DNA from: Bradyrhizobium liaoningense
Lineage (GTDB): Bacteria; Pseudomonadota; Alphaproteobacteria; Rhizobiales; Xanthobacteraceae
NCBI RefSeq assembly: GCF_018130785.1
Contig: NZ_JAFCJT010000001.1
Location: forward strand, 186,001 to 250,000
Direction of reading: 5' to 3'
Length of the DNA stretch: 64,000 nucleotides
Part shown: positions 41,299-50,025 of the stretch, one piece after another
Layout of the letters: the number at the start of each line of letters is the position of its first letter
Position numbering within the stretch: position 1 is the first letter of the stretch
Position numbers and translations under genes: made by a program
Notes under the pieces: generated by a model
The model's database searches: none
Seen by the model: only the letters and a program-made list of their open reading frames with translations
What the model was told of the DNA's origin: nothing

Positions 41299-41786
41299 CG
41301 GAGCTCGACTGGCCCGAAATCCTTGCTCGTCTCGGTGCCGCGACCGTCGCCGCCGGCGCGATCGGCCTCGACCGCGACCTGCACGGCAAGCCGATCGGGC
41401 TGAAGACGCTCGGCATCGTCGGTCTCTCCACGGCGACCGTGGTTCTGCTTGCCCTGCAGCTCGCCGAGCCAACCAGGGTCGCCGATGCCGCGAGCCGCGT
41501 CATCCAGGGCATCCTCACCGGCATCGGCTTTCTCGGTGCCGGCGTCATCGTGCATCAAAGCATGGGATTTCGCGTCCGCGGGCTGACCAGCGCCGCCTGC
41601 ACCTTTCTCGCCGCTTGTCTGGGTATCGTGTGCGGCGCCGGACAATGGAAGATCGTCATCGTCGCGGTGGCGCTGGCCTTCGTTCTGCTCACGGTCGGCC
41701 GCCGCATCGAACGCTGGCTGCACCGGATGCTCGGCGGCAAGGACGATCAGCACCCGCCGAAAACGCGCTCACCGGATGAGGGTTAG
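41295..41786 (+). CDS. MgtC/SapB family membrane protein
   Basis: A 163-residue inner-membrane protein with about four hydrophobic helices. The family hallmark GILTGIGFLGAGVIVH and the earlier AAGAIGLDRDLHGKPIGLKT are present; the polar C-terminus is short, as in the SapB-like group without the ACT-like domain. It is translationally coupled to the AhpD-like gene (ATGA). It is convergent with a P-type ATPase gene, and the two stop codons overlap (41783-41786). MgtC proteins act in Mg homeostasis and often lie near P-type ATPases (mgtCB), though here on opposite strands. Confidence 0.88.
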   Translation: MTELDWPEILARLGAATVAAGAIGLDRDLHGKPIGLKTLGIVGLSTATVVLLALQLAEPTRVADAASRVIQGILTGIGFLGAGVIVHQSMGFRVRGLTSAACTFLAACLGIVCGAGQWKIVIVAVALAFVLLTVGRRIERWLHRMLGGKDDQHPPKTRSPDEG

Positions 41787-44332
41787 AACCGGAGCCGCCG
41801 CCCCCACAGCGGCTTCAGCAATTCGAGCATCGTCAGCAACAATAGCCCCGCCCCGAGCGTGATCATCAAATCGTGCGCATGCAGCGGACCAAAGCGGAAC
41901 AGGCTGGAGGCCGGCGGCCAGAGCGGCGCGGTGGCGAGAACGACGGCGATCGTCGCGAAGATCCAGACCAATGCGGGATTTGGACGGAAGAATGCGGACG
42001 CGAACGTTGCGCTGAAGGACCGGTTGGCCAGCACGAGAGCGACAATGCAGACCACGAGGGTCACGAAGGCGAGCGTCCGCGCCTCGTCGGCGACGAGACC
42101 GGCGCGAAGCGCGGCGACGAATATGGCGGCGGTCAGGGCAAATGCGAGAACGCCCTGAAGAATGCTCCAGCCGACCAGCGCCCATGAGAACAATTCGGAA
42201 TCGGCTCGTCTCGGCGGACGCGCCATCGCATCGCGTTCGCCCCGCTCCGCCTCGAACACCAGCGAGCACACGGGATCAATGATCAGCTCCAGAAACGCGA
42301 TGTGCACCGGACTAAAGATCAGCGGCAGCCCGAACACCAGGGGCAGCAGCGCAAGTCCGGCGATCGGGACATGAACGGCGAAGATGAAGGCCATCGCCTT
42401 GCGCAGATTGTCGTAGATGCGGCGTCCCAAACGAATGGCCGACACGATCGAAGCAAAATCGTCGTCGAGCAGGACGATCGACGATGCCTCTCGTGCGACG
42501 TCAGTTCCGCGCCCTCCCATCGCGATGCCGATATGGGCGGCCTTGAGCGAGGGCGCGTCGTTGACGCCGTCCCCGGTCATCGCCACGATCTCGCCGTTGC
42601 TCTTCAGAGCCTGGACGATTCGCAGCTTCTGTTCCGGCAGGACCCGGGCGAACACGTTCACCTGCTTGACACGTTCCGCGAGCTCCGGGTCGTCCGCCAG
42701 CCTGACCTGATCACCGGTCATGACGTCGCGGACGTCGAGCCCGGCCTGGTTTGCGATAGCAACGGCCGTTGCCGGATAATCGCCCGTGATCATCACGACG
42801 CGGATCCCCGCCGCGCGGCACTCGCGAACCGCCTCGACGACGTGGGGACGCAGCGGATCGGCAAGCCCGACCAGGCCGACAAAGCGAAACGCGATATCCT
42901 CCTGAGACGGCGGGAGTGAAGCGTCATCGCAGACGGCAACCGCCGTCCCCAGCACGCGAAGCCCGTCCTTCGCCATCGCGCTCGCGGCATCTCGCACCGA
43001 TTCCTGATCGGCAGCATTCATCCTGCAAAGCCGCGCAATCGCCTCCGGTGCGCCCTTGGCACATGCGACGAGGTCCGGCCGGCCGCGCATTCGCCAGACC
43101 TGCGTCATGGCCAGCAGCTCGGGACGCAGACCATAGGTGCGCACCAGCGTCCGGTAGCCATCCAGCGCATCACCTCCCGGCAGAGCGTCGCGCGCAAAAA
43201 GGTGCAGAGCCTTTTCCATCGGGTCGAACGGTTCCGGAGAGCTCGCCAGGGCGCCGCAGCGCGCCAACTCGACGAATTCGGGCCTGGCATTATCTTGTCC
43301 GGCCGCCGGGCGCATGCGCGCTCCATCGAGCAGCCGCAGCTCCGCGACCGACATCTGGTTCTGCGTCAATGTCCCCGTCTTATCGGTGCAGAGGACGGTC
43401 GCCGAACCGAGGACCTCGATGGCAGCGGCTCGCCGCGTCAGGACCCGGGCTTGCGAAATCCGCCAAGCTCCCATCGCCATGAAGACCGTGAGCACGACGC
43501 CAAATTCTTCCGGCAGCATCGACATGCCGATGGCGATGCCCGCAAGCAGCGCTTGCAGCCAATCGCCGCGCAGGACGCCGTAGAGCGCGACGGCGGCGAG
43601 GCTGACGACGGCGCCGCCGAGGAAGCAGAGCCGCACCAGCCTTGCGGTCTGTTGCTGAAGCCGGGGTGGCTCGGCCTTCAGGCCACGCAGCGACAAACCG
43701 ATCTTTCCGATCTCGCTGCGCGGGCCGGTGGCCTCGACCAGCGCCAGCCCCTCACCGCGCACGACGAGCGAGCCGGAATAGACGAACGGCTGATCCTCAC
43801 CGCCGGGCCGGTGATCGGCAGGTAGGATCTTGTCGGTGACCCGCTTGCGGACCGCCGCCGACTCGCCCGTCAGCAGGGATTCGTCGACTTCCAGATCACG
43901 TGCATCGACCAGCGCCGCGTCGGCCGGAATCCGGTCGCCTTCGCCAAGGACGAGGAGGTCGCCCCGCACGACCTCACGGCCCGGGATTCGCCGGCGAGCG
44001 CCGTCCCGCACCACGAGCGCACGCGGGCTCGTGAGGTCACGCAAGGCATCCAGCACGCGCTCGGTCCGGGTCTCCTGCACCACCGTGATCACGATCGACA
44101 TCGCACCGAATGCCAGGAGGATCAGCGCTTCCCTGAGATCGCCGAGCACGAGGTAGACCAGCCCGCCGCAAAGCAGCAGCACGAGCATCGGCTCGCGCAG
44201 CACATCCATGACGATATGCAGGGGGCTGCGTCGTTCGGACCGAGGCAATTCGTTGGTGCCGTCCTTTTCCAGCCGCGCCCGAGCCTCGGCCTCGCTCAGT
44301 CCGGCCGGTCTCGCCCCCTCCGCGTAGCTCAC
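41783..44332 (-). CDS. P-type cation-transporting ATPase
   Basis: An 849-residue P2-type ATPase. The phosphorylation site is CTDKTGTLT, the nucleotide domain follows, and the hinge is MTGDGVNDAPSLKAAHIGIAM. The actuator loop holds LLTGES. The ion-binding helix 4 reads MLPEEFGVVL, i.e. PEEF in place of the PEGLP of classic Ca2+ pumps. About ten membrane helices. Ca2+, Mn2+ or Mg2+ export or import is possible; the motif does not decide. Overlaps by four bases the upstream 55-residue membrane protein gene, which may be an accessory peptide. Confidence 0.9.
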   Translation of the reverse strand: MSYAEGARPAGLSEAEARARLEKDGTNELPRSERRSPLHIVMDVLREPMLVLLLCGGLVYLVLGDLREALILLAFGAMSIVITVVQETRTERVLDALRDLTSPRALVVRDGARRRIPGREVVRGDLLVLGEGDRIPADAALVDARDLEVDESLLTGESAAVRKRVTDKILPADHRPGGEDQPFVYSGSLVVRGEGLALVEATGPRSEIGKIGLSLRGLKAEPPRLQQQTARLVRLCFLGGAVVSLAAVALYGVLRGDWLQALLAGIAIGMSMLPEEFGVVLTVFMAMGAWRISQARVLTRRAAAIEVLGSATVLCTDKTGTLTQNQMSVAELRLLDGARMRPAAGQDNARPEFVELARCGALASSPEPFDPMEKALHLFARDALPGGDALDGYRTLVRTYGLRPELLAMTQVWRMRGRPDLVACAKGAPEAIARLCRMNAADQESVRDAASAMAKDGLRVLGTAVAVCDDASLPPSQEDIAFRFVGLVGLADPLRPHVVEAVRECRAAGIRVVMITGDYPATAVAIANQAGLDVRDVMTGDQVRLADDPELAERVKQVNVFARVLPEQKLRIVQALKSNGEIVAMTGDGVNDAPSLKAAHIGIAMGGRGTDVAREASSIVLLDDDFASIVSAIRLGRRIYDNLRKAMAFIFAVHVPIAGLALLPLVFGLPLIFSPVHIAFLELIIDPVCSLVFEAERGERDAMARPPRRADSELFSWALVGWSILQGVLAFALTAAIFVAALRAGLVADEARTLAFVTLVVCIVALVLANRSFSATFASAFFRPNPALVWIFATIAVVLATAPLWPPASSLFRFGPLHAHDLMITLGAGLLLLTMLELLKPLWGRRLRF

Positions 44333-44496
44333 GTCTTCCGCCGCAGGCTCCAGAGACTGCCGGCAAGCAAGACGGCGGTCACCAGCAGTATCGCGACGAA
44401 GGTCTGGATGATGGTGAAGTTCAGCGCGTCACGCGCAACGAACAGCGCGGTGATGGCTCCGGCGATGACGAACAGAATGCGAAGGATCAGGCTCAT
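44329..44496 (-). CDS. Small membrane protein upstream of the P-type ATPase
   Basis: A 55-residue protein from ATG 44496 (GGAG eight bases upstream). It has two hydrophobic helices (ILRILFVIAGAITALFV and TFVAILLVTAVLLAG) and a basic C-terminus (RRKT), typical of tiny inner-membrane accessory subunits. It overlaps the ATPase start by ATGA, implying coupled synthesis, so it may regulate the pump. Not a named family. Confidence 0.7.
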   Translation of the reverse strand: MSLILRILFVIAGAITALFVARDALNFTIIQTFVAILLVTAVLLAGSLWSLRRKT

Positions 44497-44896
44497 CGTC
44501 AGGTCTCCGGGTTGCATGACCGGAGTCCGCTTCGCCCCTTGTCATCGGGCGCGGTTCATCCATCATGTACGGCGACCGTAGCGGCCCGCACCAGCCCGGG
44601 TTTGCGGCATATCAAGAGCCTGCGTGCCATTCGGTCGCACAATTCAGATCGAGCCGGACTGGATGTGCGTCGTCTCGTCCGCCCAGGCCGGTTTGACCGC
44701 GAGCGTGATCGATATCGTCATGCAGAGAGGGCCTTCCTCGCGGACGTCCAGGTGCGCTGAACAAGTTTACGCCGGCACTGAACGCCAGACGCTGTTGCAG
44801 AAAGCGCGCGACGGCTCGGCAGCCGCCGAAATGCAGCACCTTCTCTCCTCACCTCGTCACACCGTTGCGTATCTGCGACTGCGAGGCATCACGCCG
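44497..44896. other. 400-base stretch without a confident gene
   Basis: Several short frames are open here on both strands (for example a plus-strand frame from a GTG at 44624), but none has a good ribosome site or a recognisable product. No hairpin with T-run or clear repeat was noticed. It probably carries the promoter of the small membrane protein/ATPase operon in its left part. Confidence 0.4.
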
Positions 44897-45040
44897 CTAG
44901 CGTTGCGCCATCAACTCGAGCGCCGGAGCAAAGCGCTCGGAAAACGTCAATGTCTTGGCGTGATGAACTGCGGCAAACGATGCCGAGATCCCTGCTGAAG
45001 CGACCGCGAGCAAGGCAACGACGAGAACCAGACGGCGCAT
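44897..45040 (-). CDS. 47-residue putative secreted peptide
   Basis: A small gene read directly from the minus strand: ATG at 45040, stop at 44897. It has a strong ribosome site (AGGAGG five bases before the ATG). The product begins MRRLVLVVALLAVASAG and continues to an Ala-rich cleavage region (SFAAVHHAKT), a typical signal peptide, leaving about 22 mature residues ending LELMAQR. The function is unknown. The ribosome site and signal make a real gene likely despite the size. Confidence 0.6.
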   Translation of the reverse strand: MRRLVLVVALLAVASAGISASFAAVHHAKTLTFSERFAPALELMAQR

Positions 45041-45190
45041 TCCTGCCTCCTGTGTGAGCCCCACTACCGCTAAACATGGGATGGCTCTGTTTCAGGACGG
45101 CTTCGTGGGTGCGGAAAATGATTTCGCTCAAGAGGCTGTGATGAGGTCCGGTTTGTCGGGCTGCATGCCGGCCGATGTAGCGCCCTGCGC

Positions 45191-45820
45191 CTAATCGTCC
45201 TCCGCCGGTCCGCACCAGCCGGGCAGATAGATCGCATCCTTGCTCTTGGCCGAGGACAGCGCCTTCTCGAGCGCCTTATCGAAATTGGCATCGACCGCCT
45301 TGCGCGACAGTTTCCGGCGCAGAAAGTCAGCCCACAGGAATTCCGAGAACGGCGTGGTATCCTTGGCGAAGCCGCCCATGCGGCGGAGCTCGCCGGCAAG
45401 GCTTCGGAACGGATCGTCCTTGAGATCGGCAACCGATCTCGGCAGATCGCGGAACGGCCGCCGCTCACCCTTGGAATCGTAAGGGTAGACCCAGCGCTTG
45501 TTGTCCATCACACCCCAGAATGCCTCGCGCTCGACCATTCTGAGATCGCCGACCACGGTCACCAGCACTTCCTTGACGCCCTCGTCGTGCAATGCGCGGC
45601 CGAGATGATGATGGTCGATCACGTAGTAGCGTTGGTCCGGTCCGTAGACGACGGGGATCATGTGATTGCCGAGCAGGTCGGCCTGCTTCTTCTTGCCGTG
45701 CTCGCGCCAGCGCTTGCGCTTCTCCTTGACCTCGCGCATGCCGACCGTCATCTGCGTCGGCCGGAGCGACAGGATCGGCACCGGATGCACTCTCGGTTCG
45801 CGCGCGTTGGTGGTGGTCAT
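45191..45820 (-). CDS. ParB-like nuclease-fold protein (ParBc_2 type)
   Basis: A 209-residue protein of the small ParB/Srx-fold family. The early segment VHPVPILSLRPTQMTVGMREV and the motif VIDHHHLGRALHDEGV (in place of the DGHHR of ParB/sulfiredoxin) are typical of the putative ParB-like nuclease group. It lacks the DNA-binding helix-turn-helix of chromosome ParB, so it is not a partition protein. ATG 45820 has GAGGGG upstream. It is soluble. Function could be a nuclease or nucleotide-binding enzyme; similar single genes occur in rhizobia. Confidence 0.8.
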   Translation of the reverse strand: MTTTNAREPRVHPVPILSLRPTQMTVGMREVKEKRKRWREHGKKKQADLLGNHMIPVVYGPDQRYYVIDHHHLGRALHDEGVKEVLVTVVGDLRMVEREAFWGVMDNKRWVYPYDSKGERRPFRDLPRSVADLKDDPFRSLAGELRRMGGFAKDTTPFSEFLWADFLRRKLSRKAVDANFDKALEKALSSAKSKDAIYLPGWCGPAEDD

Positions 45821-46169
45821 GATCGAAGGCCCCTCACATGGTTGCAACCGGTGGTCCAGTTCCCTTGATTATGCCATGGGCCCCGCGGGGGCAAAATGCG
45901 TTCGACCCGGACGCGGAGATCACAAGCAGATGTTCACGAGAGCAGGCGATGCGTGCTTCAGGGTTGTTGCTGCAACGCAACCCGCGCTCCTGTCACCGAC
46001 CTGAAAGCCGGCGCCGCGTTCGTTCGCGAGCCGCTCCAAGAACGCTACAAGAATATGCCATGAAAGATAGTGCGAAAGCGCAATGCACGTGCGCGTTGAG
46101 AAGATTTTCTGCAACGCATTCACGGCGTATGCTATCTAAAAATCGCTGCTTCGGAGTGATCCCCGCACC
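45821..46169. other. 349-base stretch without a gene
   Basis: The leader region between the divergent ParB-like gene and the plus-strand membrane protein gene. A minus-strand frame at 45920-46123 lacks a ribosome site and is not supported. The right end is AT-richer (TATGCTATCTAAAAATCG at 46129-46146) and probably contains the promoter of the next gene. Nothing else was seen. Confidence 0.45.
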
Positions 46170-46511
46170 ATGAAAACCCAGCGGCCCATAAGCTCGGATG
46201 ACGAGCACCGGGTGCTCCAGTTCAGGCCGCGCAACGCGTCTCCCCCGACGGTCCAACGGGGCAGCGGCACCGTGCAGCCGCTACGCGTCGCGCCCGAGCC
46301 GCTCGACCTGTCGCGCTACGAGCAGCCGCGCCCGGAACCGGACAATTTCCGCCACCGCATGCTCGCCAATATTGCGGCGCTCGCCTTCACCATCGCACTG
46401 ACCGCAATCGGGATCTGGCTCGCGGTGAGCATTGCCGACCTGCGCCGCACCCAGGACTGCGTGCTGATGGGCCGCCGCGACTGCGCCAAGATCACGACGC
46501 CCCATATCTAG
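46170..46511 (+). CDS. Hypothetical membrane protein
   Basis: A 113-residue protein. The first 60 residues are polar and Pro/Arg-rich, probably disordered and cytoplasmic. One transmembrane helix lies at about 66-88 (IAALAFTIALTAIGIWLAVSI), followed by a short tail with two cysteines (DCVLMGRRDC) that could form a disulfide or bind metal outside the membrane. Similar small proteins occur in Bradyrhizobium. No known function. Confidence 0.65.
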   Translation: MKTQRPISSDDEHRVLQFRPRNASPPTVQRGSGTVQPLRVAPEPLDLSRYEQPRPEPDNFRHRMLANIAALAFTIALTAIGIWLAVSIADLRRTQDCVLMGRRDCAKITTPHI

Positions 46512-46721
46512 GCACGCCCCCCGGCGGAAGGGCCTGCCGACGGCATCCCCAGCCCTGTCGCCGGGACCGCCCGGCTCCATTGAACTCAGGGCGGCGCTCC
46601 GATATACGGGCTTTCGACCCGGCCAGAGGGGGGTTGAGGGCGTCATCAGGGGCGCGATGCCCACCTACCGTTCCACTCTGGAACATCAGACAAATATCAG
46701 CAATATATCAAAGGCTTAGTG

Positions 46722-47009
46722 ATGTCCTCCACATTCGATCAGGTCGCTACGATCATCGCTGAAACCTGCGACATCCCCCGCGACACGATCACGCCGGATA
46801 GCCACGCCATCGATGACCTCGGCATCGACAGCCTCGATTTCCTGGACATCGCGTTCGCGATCGACAAGCAATTCGGCATCAAGCTGCCGCTGGAAAAGTG
46901 GACCCAGGAGGTCAACGATGGCAAGGCGACCACGGAACAGTATTTCGTGCTGAAGAATCTGTGCGCCCGCATCGACGAACTGGTTGCGGCCAAGGGCGCG
47001 AGCGCCTAA
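46722..47009 (+). CDS. acpXL: Acyl carrier protein AcpXL
   Basis: A 95-residue acyl carrier protein of the special AcpXL type that carries very-long-chain fatty acids for lipid A in Rhizobiales. The phosphopantetheine attachment is S37 in [11 protein letters not shown]. The long C-terminal part ([23 protein letters not shown]) is typical of AcpXL and differs from housekeeping AcpP. AAGG is seven bases before ATG 46722. It is the first gene of an operon for the C26-C34 omega-1-hydroxylated chain, which strengthens the outer membrane. Confidence 0.92.
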   Translation: MSSTFDQVATIIAETCDIPRDTITPDSHAIDDLGIDSLDFLDIAFAIDKQFGIKLPLEKWTQEVNDGKATTEQYFVLKNLCARIDELVAAKGASA

Positions 47010-47019
47010 GCGCGCGGTC

Positions 47020-47490
47020 ATGCAACTCGAATACTTCCACATGATCGATCGCGTCGTCGACCTCAACGTCGACGCGAAGACGATTGTCGTCGAAGCCCAG
47101 GTCCCCCAGGAGAGCACCATCTTCGAGGGGCACTTCCCGGGCTACCCCTTGATGCCCGGCGTGCTCCTGATCGAATCGATGGCCCAGGCCTCGGGCTGGC
47201 TTCAGCTTGGCGTGCTCAAGTTCGAGCGCATGCCGATCCTGGCCGCCGTCAAGGAGGCCAAGGTCCGCGGCTCGGTGTTCCCCGGCGACCTCATGAGCAT
47301 CGAGGCGACCCTGTCGCATCAGGGCTCGGGCTATGCGGTGACCGACGCCAAGATCAGGGTCGGCGGCAAGCTCCGCGCGAATTCGACGCTCACCTTCACG
47401 CAGATCCCCTTCCCCAATGCGGATATGCGCGGCTTCATGGACGCGGTCGCCAAACGCGTCGGCTTTCCGCAACAGGCCGTGTCGCCATGA
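47020..47490 (+). CDS. fabZ: 3-hydroxyacyl-ACP dehydratase, FabZ-like (fabZXL)
   Basis: A 156-residue hot-dog-fold dehydratase. The catalytic His is H38 in EGHFPGYPLMPGVLLIES and the acid residue is Glu52 in the same segment. It dehydrates 3-hydroxyacyl-ACP during chain extension, presumably on AcpXL. It begins 10 bases after acpXL and overlaps the next gene by four bases. Belongs to the dedicated very-long-chain set rather than the housekeeping fabZ. Confidence 0.9.
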   Translation: MQLEYFHMIDRVVDLNVDAKTIVVEAQVPQESTIFEGHFPGYPLMPGVLLIESMAQASGWLQLGVLKFERMPILAAVKEAKVRGSVFPGDLMSIEATLSHQGSGYAVTDAKIRVGGKLRANSTLTFTQIPFPNADMRGFMDAVAKRVGFPQQAVSP

Positions 47491-48692
47491 CTGAAATCGC
47501 TTCGAAGCCCGGTCAGACGGAAGTCTGGATCACCGGCATTGGCCTTGCCACCTCGCTCGGCGAAGGCCTGGACGCCAACTGGGCCGCGCTTCAGGACAAG
47601 CGCATCAATGTCGACGAGAAGGGCTTTGCGCCCTGCGTCGTGCATCCCCTGATGCCTGTTACCTTCGACAGCCAGATCCCGAAGAAGGGCGACCAGCGCC
47701 AGATGGAAGCCTGGCAGCGCATCGGCACCTATGCCGCGGGCCTTGCGCTCGATTCCGCCGGGATCAAGGGCAACAAGGACATCCTGTCGAAGATCGACAT
47801 GGTGGTGGCCGCCGGCGGCGGCGAGCGCGACCTCAATGTCGACAGCGGCGTGCTCACGGCCGAGGTCAAGGGCGCCAATGCGCCCGGCTTCCTCAACGAA
47901 CGGCTGATGAGCGATCTCAGGCCGACGCTGTTTCTGGCCCAGCTCTCGAACCTGCTCGCCGGCAACATCGCCATCGTGCACGGTCTCGGCGGCACCTCGC
48001 GCACGTTCATGGGCGAAGAGGTCGCGGGTGCCGACGCGGCGCGCATCGCGCTGGCGCGCATCGCCTCGGGCGAGAGCGACATCGCGCTGATCGGCGGCTC
48101 CCACAATGGCGAGCGCAAGGACCTGATGGTCCTCTACGAATTCGGCGACTTCAATCTGAAGGACAAGTTCGCTCCGGTGTGGGCGCGCAAGGATCACGCC
48201 GGGTTCGCGCTGGGATCTGCCGGCGCATTCCTGGTGCTGGAATCGAGGGCGCACGCGGAGGCGCGCGGCGCAAAGCCGTTCGCAAAGCTGTCGAGCGTCG
48301 TTGCCGACCTCGCCCGGCGCAAGCAGCCCGGCGACATGGCCGCGACGCTGGAGAAGCTTTGGGAAAAGCTGCCCAGGCGCGAGGGCAAGGGCGCGATCAT
48401 ATCAGGCGCGACCGGCGCGGAGCCCGCGACGTCAGAGGAGCGCGACTTCCTGAAGGGCCATGCTGACTTCCCGGTGCGTTCGACCGGCACGATGTTCGGC
48501 CACACCATGGAAACGCAATTCCCGCTCGGCATCGCGCTGGCTGCGCTCTCGATCTCGCGCGGTGCGCTGTTCCCGCCGAACGATTCCACCGGGACCGAGA
48601 TTGAAATGCAGGGCGCGCCCACCCAGATTGTGGTGGTGGGGGCCGGACACTGGCGCGGCGAGGGCATGGCTCTGGTCGAGGCCGTAAGCTGA
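47487..48692 (+). CDS. Ketosynthase-like protein lacking catalytic Cys (FabF2XL position)
   Basis: A 401-residue beta-ketoacyl-ACP synthase fold protein in the fabF2XL position. The region where active enzymes have TACxSG reads LGGTSRTFMGEE, with no Cys; the only Cys of the protein is residue 50. The first active His motif (NAHGT) reads ISGATGAEP, while the second (FGHTMETQFPLG) keeps its His. It therefore cannot catalyse Claisen condensation by the normal mechanism and resembles the chain-length factor (KS-beta) of type II polyketide synthases. A heterodimer with the intact paralogue encoded 47 bases downstream is likely. Confidence 0.88.
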   Translation: MTEIASKPGQTEVWITGIGLATSLGEGLDANWAALQDKRINVDEKGFAPCVVHPLMPVTFDSQIPKKGDQRQMEAWQRIGTYAAGLALDSAGIKGNKDILSKIDMVVAAGGGERDLNVDSGVLTAEVKGANAPGFLNERLMSDLRPTLFLAQLSNLLAGNIAIVHGLGGTSRTFMGEEVAGADAARIALARIASGESDIALIGGSHNGERKDLMVLYEFGDFNLKDKFAPVWARKDHAGFALGSAGAFLVLESRAHAEARGAKPFAKLSSVVADLARRKQPGDMAATLEKLWEKLPRREGKGAIISGATGAEPATSEERDFLKGHADFPVRSTGTMFGHTMETQFPLGIALAALSISRGALFPPNDSTGTEIEMQGAPTQIVVVGAGHWRGEGMALVEAVS

Positions 48693-48739
48693 AGCGCGTC
48701 GCGCTTTGGCGGATGCTCTAGCTCAATCGGGGGATCGAC

Positions 48740-50017
48740 ATGACTGCACCACGCGACAAACTCGGGCGTCCCGTCGTCGTCGTCACCGGCATGGGCATCA
48801 TGACCTCGCTCGGCACCGGAAAGGCCGACAATTGGTCGAAGCTCGTCGCCGGCGAATCCGGCATCCGCACCATCACGCGCTTTCCCGTCGACGGCCTGAA
48901 GACGACGATGGCCGGCACGGTCGATTTCGTCAGCGTCGATCCGTTCTCCTCCACCGCCCTGTCCGAGCGGATGGCTGAGCTCGTCACGCAGGAAGCGCTC
49001 GAGCAGGCCGGCATCGGCGCCAAGGCCGACTTCCCCGGTCCGCTCTTCCTGGCGGTTGCACCGGTCGAAGTCGAGTGGCCGCAGCGCCGTGAGCTCGGCC
49101 GCGCCGTCGGCGCGCAGGATATCACCTATGACGACCTGCTGCGCATCTCCGGCGGCGGCAAGTACACCGCCTATCATCACCGCTTCATGTTCGGCTCGGT
49201 GGCCGCACACCTCGCCGAGACCTTCGGTACCAAGGGATCCCCGATCTCGCTGTCGACGGCCTGCGCCTCGGGCGCGACCTCGATCCAGCTCGGCGTCGAG
49301 GCGATCCGCCGTGGCGAGACCGACGCCGCACTGTGCGTGGCGACCGACGGCACGGTGAACCCGGAAGCGCTGGTGCGCTTCTCGCTGCTCTCGGCGCTGT
49401 CGACCCAGAACGATCCGCCGCAGGCCGCCTCCCGCCCCTTCTCCAAGAACCGCGACGGTTTCGTCATGGCCGAAGGCGCCGGCGCGCTGGTGCTGGAAAG
49501 CTACGAAGCCGCAATCGCGCGCGGCGCAAAAATCCTCGGCGTGATCGCCGGCTGCGGCGAGCTCACCGATTCCTTCCATCGCACCCGCTCCTCGCCCGAC
49601 GGCAAGCCGATCATCGGCTGCATGAACAAGACGCTGGCCGATGCCGGCATGACGCCGGACCAGATCGACCACATCAACGCGCACGGCACCGCGACGCCCG
49701 AGAACGACAAGATGGAGTTCAACACGACATCGGCCGTGTTCGGCGATCTCGCGCAGAAGATTCCGGTGACCTCCAACAAGTCGATGGTCGGCCACACCAT
49801 CTCGGCCGCGGGCGCGGTCGAGGCGATCTTCTCGCTGCTCACCCTCGAGCATCAGCGCATTCCGCCGACGATCAACTACGACAATCCGGATCCCACGATC
49901 CTGTTCGACGTCGTCGGCAACAAGGCGCGCGATGCCCGCGTCACCGCTGTCATGTCGAACTCGTTCGGCTTCGGCGGCCAGAACGCCTCGCTGATCCTGA
50001 CCCGCGAACCGGCCTGA
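48740..50017 (+). CDS. Beta-ketoacyl-ACP synthase (FabF1XL)
   Basis: A 425-residue condensing enzyme with a complete active site: Cys about 175 (LSTACASGA), His about 315 (NAHGTATPEND) and His about 352 (KSMVGHTISAAG). It extends acyl chains on AcpXL. It follows the Cys-less paralogue and precedes the acyltransferase gene. An alcohol dehydrogenase gene (adhXL), which I recall between these genes in some rhizobia, is absent here. Confidence 0.93.
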   Translation: MTAPRDKLGRPVVVVTGMGIMTSLGTGKADNWSKLVAGESGIRTITRFPVDGLKTTMAGTVDFVSVDPFSSTALSERMAELVTQEALEQAGIGAKADFPGPLFLAVAPVEVEWPQRRELGRAVGAQDITYDDLLRISGGGKYTAYHHRFMFGSVAAHLAETFGTKGSPISLSTACASGATSIQLGVEAIRRGETDAALCVATDGTVNPEALVRFSLLSALSTQNDPPQAASRPFSKNRDGFVMAEGAGALVLESYEAAIARGAKILGVIAGCGELTDSFHRTRSSPDGKPIIGCMNKTLADAGMTPDQIDHINAHGTATPENDKMEFNTTSAVFGDLAQKIPVTSNKSMVGHTISAAGAVEAIFSLLTLEHQRIPPTINYDNPDPTILFDVVGNKARDARVTAVMSNSFGFGGQNASLILTREPA

Positions 50018-50025
50018 CCGGACGC

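Noticed and set aside
44624..44998. 124-residue plus-strand frame starting with GTG
   Set aside because: No ribosome site, odd composition, and it overlaps the better supported 47-residue minus-strand gene.
45191..45820. Chromosome partition ParB
   Set aside because: Lacks the helix-turn-helix and C-terminal dimer domain, and there is no parA or parS-like cluster nearby.
48194..49852. 552-residue minus-strand frame opposite the ketosynthase genes
   Set aside because: Antisense shadow of fabF genes; no family resemblance, no ribosome site.
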